From Viridothelium virens (Eukaryota > Ascomycota > Dothideomycetes > Trypetheliales > Trypetheliaceae): DNA of 64,000 bases. The notes under the pieces are model-generated. The model was not told where the DNA came from, made no database searches, and saw only the letters and a list, made by a program, of their open reading frames with translations. The stretch covers positions 310,001 to 374,000 of the forward strand of contig ML991778.1 of NCBI GenBank assembly GCA_010094025.1. The letters run 5' to 3'. A program made the position numbers and the translations under genes. Every line of letters begins with the position of its first letter. The stretch's first letter is position 1. Of the stretch, positions 58,381 through 64,000 are shown piece by piece.

Positions 58381-60493
58381 ATGCTCGACTCATTTGAGAT
58401 CCTTACGACCTCTGGAGTTGTACTCTGGTCTAAGACATATGTGCCGGTCAGCTCAAGGATCGTGAACAGTCTCATCAACGATGTCTTCATCGAGGAGCGA
58501 ATATCGCCAACAGCTGGCGGGGAAGATGCAGCCGCTGCGAGGAATCCACCGTACAAGAAGGAGAAGTACACTTTGAAATGGACGACAGCAAAAGACTTTG
58601 GTCTCATCTTCGTGGTAAGACTCTACCCTGCGAATCATTTAGCATTCATCATTAAAGCATTAGCTAGGCAGTATACCAGTCGCTGCTACAATTGTCGTGG
58701 ATAGACAAACTACTCGACAATGTCCGAACACTTTTCACGAACCTATACGGGGAGCAACTGAATAAGTCAAACACGACTAAGGTGGATTGCCCATTTGAGA
58801 ATTACTTCGATCGACAGGTAGAAGAACTGGAAAAGTCCTCGGGCGGCGCAACAGGTAGACCATCTGGTATCACAGCACACGAGGAGCCAGGTCATACTAC
58901 CGTAGCGCATTCGACAGCAAATGAGGAGCCACCACCAATACCAGGACTACGAAAAGGCATGGCGAAGGACTCAATCTATGCTGCCCGCCTAGCTAACTTA
59001 TGACTATCACAGCACCCGCGAAGCCACTAAATGGCAATACCACTTCAACCGACGCATCACCTACAACTACACCCGAAAACTCACGCCCCGCAACTCCTCA
59101 GAATAGCCATCTCCTCACAGCAAAGGGCGGCCCGGCAGGCCGCGGTTCTCGTCGAGCACGTAAGGCCGCTAACACTGGACGCGAGACTTCGCCCGCGAGT
59201 GGTAATTTAAGCTCTACCGTCAAAGGGTCACTTAAGAAGCCGCGAAAATGGGACGCCGACGGTCTCGCTGAAGAAGACGGGGACGTCAATCTCGACTACT
59301 CGGCGTCCGCCGGCTCATCCGTAGATGCTCATCCAGGAGGGACCATTGAAGAAGTGTCGCAAGAGTCTTGGGGTCGACGGACCAAGCGTGGAGAATTTGT
59401 CCTTCGCGACATCGATGACGAGATGGACTCGATCCTCTCCTCCGCCCAAGCCGAAAAAGTTGCGAACGCTCAAAAATCCGCTTCTGCCTCCACCGGGCTG
59501 TTCGGCTCCGCCACAGCCTCCCTCAGCACCCTCTTCCACAATGTCGTCGGCGGACACACACTCTCGCCCTCCGATCTGCAGAAGCCGCTGCAGCAGATGG
59601 AAGCGCACCTCCTGCGCAAGAACGTCGCGCGCGAAGCCGCGGTGCGCCTCTGCGAGAGCGTCTCGCGCGACCTCGTCGGCGCCCAAACGCGCACCTTCGA
59701 GTCCGTCGACGCCCGCCTGCACACCGCGATGGAGTCGGCGCTGCGTAAGATGCTCACGCCCACCAGCTCGCTCGACCTCCTACGCGAGATCCAAGCCGTG
59801 CGAAACCCCAGCGCGGGCGCCGCACCCCGCCCCTACGTCCTTAGCATCGTCGGCGTCAACGGCGTCGGCAAGTCTACGAATCTCAGCAAGATCGCTTTCT
59901 TCTTGCTGCAGAACCGATATCGCATTTTGATCGCGGCGGCGGACACTTTTCGCTCGGGCGCGGTGGAGCAGTTGCGTGTGCACGCGGCGAACTTGCGCGA
60001 GCTCTCGCGCCGTGAGGGGGGTGAGATCGAGCTCTATGAGAGGGGATACGGCAAGGATGCTGCTGATGTGGCTCGCGATGCCGTGGCGTATGCGGCGCGA
60101 GGCGCGTGGGACGTTGTACTTGTGGATACGGCAGGGCGGCGACACAACGATGCGCGGTTGATGGGCGGTTTGGAGAAATTTGCAAGGTTAGCCCGCCCGG
60201 ATAAGTGCTTGATGGTCGGGGAGGCTTTGGTGGGCGGTGATGCGGTGCAGCAGGCGCGGCATTTCAATGAGAGTCTGATTGGGAATCCGAGTGGCGGAGG
60301 AGCAAGGGGTGGAGGCAGGGGATTGGATGGGTTCATCGTGAGTAAATGCGATACGGTGGGGGACATGGTGGGAACATTGGTTAGTATGGTACATGCGACG
60401 GGGATTCCGGTAGTGTTTTTGGGTACAGGGCAGCACTACAGCGATTTGAGGACGTTGAACGTTGGGAGCGTGGTGAGGTTGCTTATGGAGTAG
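58381..60493 (+). CDS. srp101: Signal recognition particle receptor alpha subunit
   Basis: Three exons, 58381-58614, 58668-58956 and 59013-60493, give 667 residues. This GTPase on the ER membrane docks SRP with its ribosome cargo. The N-terminal SRX longin-like domain starts MLDSFEILTTSGVVLWSKTY and continues TAKDFGLIFV-AVYQSLLQLS over the 53-nt first intron. A charged linker (LLTAKGGPAGRGSRRARKA) follows. The NG domain holds the P loop GVNGVGKST (about 454), AADTFRSGAVEQL, DTAGRRHND (about 545), SKCDTVGDM (about 617) and GTGQHYSDLRTL. The second intron lacks a suitable nearby GT; a GC donor at 58957 restores phase with a clear CTAAC branch and CAG acceptor. GT donors at 58855, 58867 or 58891 are also in phase but would remove conserved-looking PPPIPGLRK. 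Confidence 0.95.
58957..59012 (+). other. srp101: Candidate GC-AG intron in srp101
   Basis: The upstream exon runs into an in-frame TGA at 59001-59003 while the downstream frame is shifted by two. Removing 58957-59012 (56 nt; AAAG|GCATGG...GCTAACTTATGACTATCACAG) fixes the frame. The 3' end is strong, with GCTAAC 16 nt before the acceptor, and the length suits this genome. The donor begins GC, not GT. Confidence 0.55.
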
Positions 60494-62213
60494 GAATGAG
60501 GATGTAAAATTCGAGGCTTGAGGGTCTTGAGGCTTGGAACGGCATTTTTGGATATGATTTTATTCTATTCCAAGGTCATGGGGATCTAAGGAGGCTGTCT
60601 AGGTAGCGTGGGAGTTTTGCTGAGGTTATTAGACGCCTAAGTTGAGGCTTCGGTGTCTGCTCGGTTTATTTCATGCATGTATGACAGGACTGTAGATCAA
60701 GGCATATATGTAGGAACACACAAGATTTTGGCAGTCGTTTATCTCAATATTTGATATCTACTAGGCGTCCATTTAGGCCTCGTGCACAATTCAGCATTCA
60801 TCCCGGTTTCATTCTGCAATATGCGAATTGGCGCATAGTACCTGAATCCGAGTAGGGCATTCCGTGTCATTGTCGTATCGGAACACAGCCGTTTCCACTT
60901 CGGCTATGCAAAGATCAGGGCACCCTCAGGAACAATTTCGGATCCGCATGGAGACCCTGTAATCCGCCATAAGCATTATTTTCACTTCATGATTTTGGCT
61001 CGTGAGAATGAAAGAGCAGAAAAGACAGGGTCTTTAGCATTATTGCACCTCCGAGGGTTGAGGAAGTGAGTGTGGCATTTGCGCTGACGTGTTTATGAAA
61101 TTGTTGTGGCAAGTACGGAGTACCACGGCAGCACGGAGTTGTCCGTATAACGGAACGGAGACTCGGTCCGCCGCGCCTTGGTTGTTCCTACCTTACCTGT
61201 ACTGGACGATGTTGGGCATGTGCCATCTGGCCTTACGTTGCAATGGCGGTGTGTTAGAGCTCTCGTCCGAGGGCTCCTTCCATCCTGAACACTTGGGTAT
61301 TGGAAGGTGGGAAGATGACTGCAAAGGTGTTTCAGAACACCGGGGAAAGTACATGGATTTAGTAGCCTTGTAAAATAGCCGTTGAGGAGTGGTCAACGGT
61401 CAGACCCCAGCGGACGCTTACTGGGTCGAAGTAGAATCTGAGAGAAGGGTCTAGGGCCAGGCCTAGACTGGAAGAGGCTTGGAAGAGGATCGGGAGCAGG
61501 TCGGTGCGAAGCGGTGAAGCAGACACGCAAAGCATCGCAAAGCGTGGGCAAGTCATCTGGGCCTCGACGTCATCCGGCATCGATCCAGACATCATCGGCG
61601 CCTCCTCTGATTTGTCTGGTCTGCTATTTACAACGAATGCTCTTTGTGCGAAGGATTCCCCTTCTCCACAACGATGGTGCTGACCTGTTCGTGGCCACTG
61701 AAAATGCTGCCCTCTCTCGGCTGCTCGCGTGTCAGGCCCATCAATGCTGGACAATTGCCACTATCAAGGGTGATCAAGGGTACATTTCGTAATGCTGCTC
61801 CCTCCTGCCTCTGGCAGTGTCATCAGCCCACGCCTTGTAATTAAACGCTCCTTCCCGTAACATTTGCCTCACCTCGATTCTTTCCCTCTGCTGCTGCTCC
61901 ACACTGTCTTCGAACACTCTGTCCCTAGAGCCTAACTTACCCTCCCCTTTCTCATTTTCAATTCACCTTTCTCTTGTGTCGTATCACGTATTCACTTGAG
62001 ATTGTCTTCTCCACGTAGTCTCGGACTGGTGAATTGCCGAACTTAATTTACTCCACCGTTATTTCCTTCACCCCCACTTTCCTCCCGCACAGTCACCAGA
62101 ACGTTTTCATTTACACCATTCACCAGCCGAGCCACGGTTCACTTCTACCCTCCTACCAGCAAATTGTCAAAGAGCAGAGATCGGTTCCACGCTTCTAGCG
62201 TGTAATAGGCGAG
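60494..62213. other. Intergenic, long pyrimidine-rich leader at the end
   Basis: No gene is supported in the first 1.3 kb. One TACGGAGTA copy at 61114-61122 lies in a 15-bp stretch identical to one at 49545-49559. From about 61850 to 62160 the plus strand is C/T-rich and probably holds the promoter and leader of the following gene. Confidence 0.45.
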
Positions 62214-63951
62214 ATGGCACAACTGGCTCTGCGGGCGTTTGCCTACGGTAAGTCTACCATACTTTCCTCTCGACGCAGGACACTAGACAAGGGACATGCT
62301 TACCTTGATACCTACTTTTGCGTTGAATGATGCATTTGCTTGTGGGTGAAGGCTGACAGATGTGTGCCCTTCTGCAGGAGTCGATAAGATGCCCGATAGT
62401 GCGTGGGACAGGATTCCTGGAGGCTACTTCCGAGACAAGGAAAAGAAGCGCCAAAAGGAGGAGGAGAAGCGACGTCAGCAACGCCAAGGTCGTCGGGCTC
62501 GCAGTGACTCTCGGGGCCCAAAACGAAGCTCTTCTCACGACAGGCGTCACCACGATGACGACTACTATTCTGACGGTGGAGAAAATGCCCATTCCTATGG
62601 CAAACGTCGTGAAGGATATTCGGCCCCGCGTGATTCGCGCGCTCTCGACCGTAATTCAGGACCAAGCCCGCCGCCACCTACCGATCCAACGCCGGGTATT
62701 CCTCAACATGAAGCTGGGCACTATCCAGAACCTCCCAGCCACCCCCATGGGGCACAGCATTTCCAAAACCGTGGGAGTTATAACCAGAACAAGAATGTGA
62801 ATCCTTCAGTGGCCCCAAATCAACATTACTTTCCACCGCCACCTATCCAGCCCATTCAAGAGCCCAGGCCACAGGTCCAGCCTCAATTCCAAAGCCCGGA
62901 GTACCCTCAGACTAGTCAGAGTATGGAATATCATGCCCGCCCTAGTCAACCTCCTAAATCTGGTACGCCAGGGTACTCTTCAGGCTCCAGCAACACTCAA
63001 TACGCGACCCAGTATCCTTCGGTTCATCCCTCTCCAAATCCGTACGCCCAATATTCCGCTTCCCCTGCGAGCTTCGCTGCCAGGGGAACTTTTTCTCCAA
63101 CTCCTCCGTCATCGGCTTCTTCCGCCGGCCAGCGCTACCGGCCCCCGCATGTTCTTAACAGCGCTGCAACCGCTGGGCCCCATGATCGCGTCAATATGAA
63201 CGGCAGCCCCAACCAGCCCGCAGCACCTCCTCCCAGCTCCGCACCGCCTCGGGAACCATACATCCCCTATAACGACGCCGTGTATTACAACCAACCCGCT
63301 CAACAAGCCGCCGCCTACCGTAGCGCCTCCGTCAGCAGCGCCTCCGGCGGCTACACAAGCCGAGGCTCCCCACGCGGCTCCATCATCGGCGGTGTCAACG
63401 GTTCCAGACCGGGAAGTCTCGGTGCGCACAGCTACAGTTCATTGCCCCCTACTTCTCCTCATCGAGATGATGCTAACCCGCGCGATGGCAGATATGCCGC
63501 GCACTCACTCGCAGTCCCCGCCCTCGCGTCCCGGGACGGGCAGCGCGGGCGTTCCGCCTCCTCCGCCGTCCGCGGACGCGATCCCCAGCGCCGTGCCCAC
63601 AGTGCCGCGGATCCAGTCCTTCGGTCATCAGCCGCCGCCGAGCCCTCACGGTCGCGGCTCGCGGGGCTGAGCCAGAGGCTGGGCACTGATGAGAAGGCGT
63701 TGGGCGCGGGAGCGCTGGGGGCGGTGGTTGGCGGTGTGATTGGGCATGAGGCTGGCACTGGCGGGTTTTCAACACTCGCGGGATTGTTGATTGGAGGGGT
63801 GGGCGCCCATGCGTTGGAGCGGGGGCGGAGACGACGGAAGGGCGAGAGGGAGAGCAGGAGGGTGGTGGAGGATACTGAGCAGCAGCGGAATCTCGACGAT
63901 GAAAAGGCAGTAGGTGAGACAAGGGGAGGTGCAGAACCTCCTTCTGGTTAA
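62214..63951 (+). CDS. Pro/Ser-rich protein with C-terminal glycine zipper
   Basis: Two exons, 62214-62247 and 62378-63951, with a 130-nt intron, encode 535 residues. The 34-nt first exon gives MAQLALRAFAY, joined to GVDKMPDSAWDRIPGGYFRD. A highly charged helix (DKEKKRQKEEEKRRQQRQ) follows. Residues about 90-440 are disordered, rich in Pro, Ser, Gln and Tyr (PPPPIQPIQEPRPQVQPQ). Near 450-490 a glycine zipper (ALGAGALGAVVGGVIGHEAG, then STLAGLLIGGVGAHALE) could form one or two packed helices at a membrane. The C-terminus is basic then acidic. Similar fungal proteins exist as uncharacterised glycine-zipper proteins; I cannot assign a role. The start is set by context (GCGAGATGG) and by the exon joint. 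Confidence 0.75.
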
Positions 63952-64000
63952 GCCTGCTTCTTCTGTTGTACTCCATTCCCTTCTGTGGTTCATCTCCCCT

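Noticed and set aside
61359-61754. Minus-strand frame of 131 codons
   Set aside because: There is no family match, it overlaps other frames of similar length, and no splice partners were found.

Overview
The window is chromosomal DNA of a filamentous ascomycete (Pezizomycotina). Introns are short (about 50-170 nt) with GT...AG ends and CTAAC-like branch points. Genes sit on both strands with 0.2-3 kb spacers. Recognisable proteins include a fungal cry-DASH with an RGG tail, Las17/WASP, a Pcl-type cyclin and the Yif1/Srp101 pair. I cannot fix the class. I see no tRNA, rRNA, CRISPR, intact transposon or virus-derived element, and no biosynthetic gene cluster.

Layout. 1-8.1 kb: a partial, multi-exon unknown gene (minus), the XPF/RAD1 nuclease (minus), an MFS transporter (plus) and an unknown protein (minus). 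8.4-18 kb: eIF1A, a secreted Ser/Thr-rich protein, Las17/WASP, and a secreted protein of unknown function (minus). 19-35 kb: POP1 of RNase P/MRP, fumarase, SMC5, a mitochondrial pyruvate carrier subunit (minus), a fasciclin-domain protein (minus) and glutamate decarboxylase. 36-49 kb: cry-DASH, a WBP11-type splicing factor, ribosomal protein L14, NAC alpha, ATP synthase subunit d and a pathogen-related-protein-like NTF2-fold protein. 52-64 kb: a Pcl-type cyclin with a long leader, YIF1 (minus) head-to-head with the SRP receptor alpha subunit, and a proline-rich glycine-zipper protein.

Most genes are unrelated housekeeping genes and do not form one pathway. Local links are DNA repair and light (XPF, SMC5, cry-DASH), translation and protein targeting (eIF1A, L14, NAC alpha, SRP receptor, Yif1), and mitochondrial carbon and energy metabolism (fumarase, pyruvate carrier, ATP7). 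Multi-exon models were built by hand from splice signals, reading-frame continuity and remembered family sequences. Gene ends are firmer than exact splice sites.

I did not find a clearly new biological system. The best leads are a previously unjoined multi-exon gene at 1-1611, a likely GC-AG intron in SRP101, a dispersed TACGGAGTA repeat with one inverted pair about 300 bp apart, a uORF in the long cyclin leader, and an unusually long intron with an antisense reading frame in the pathogen-related-like gene.
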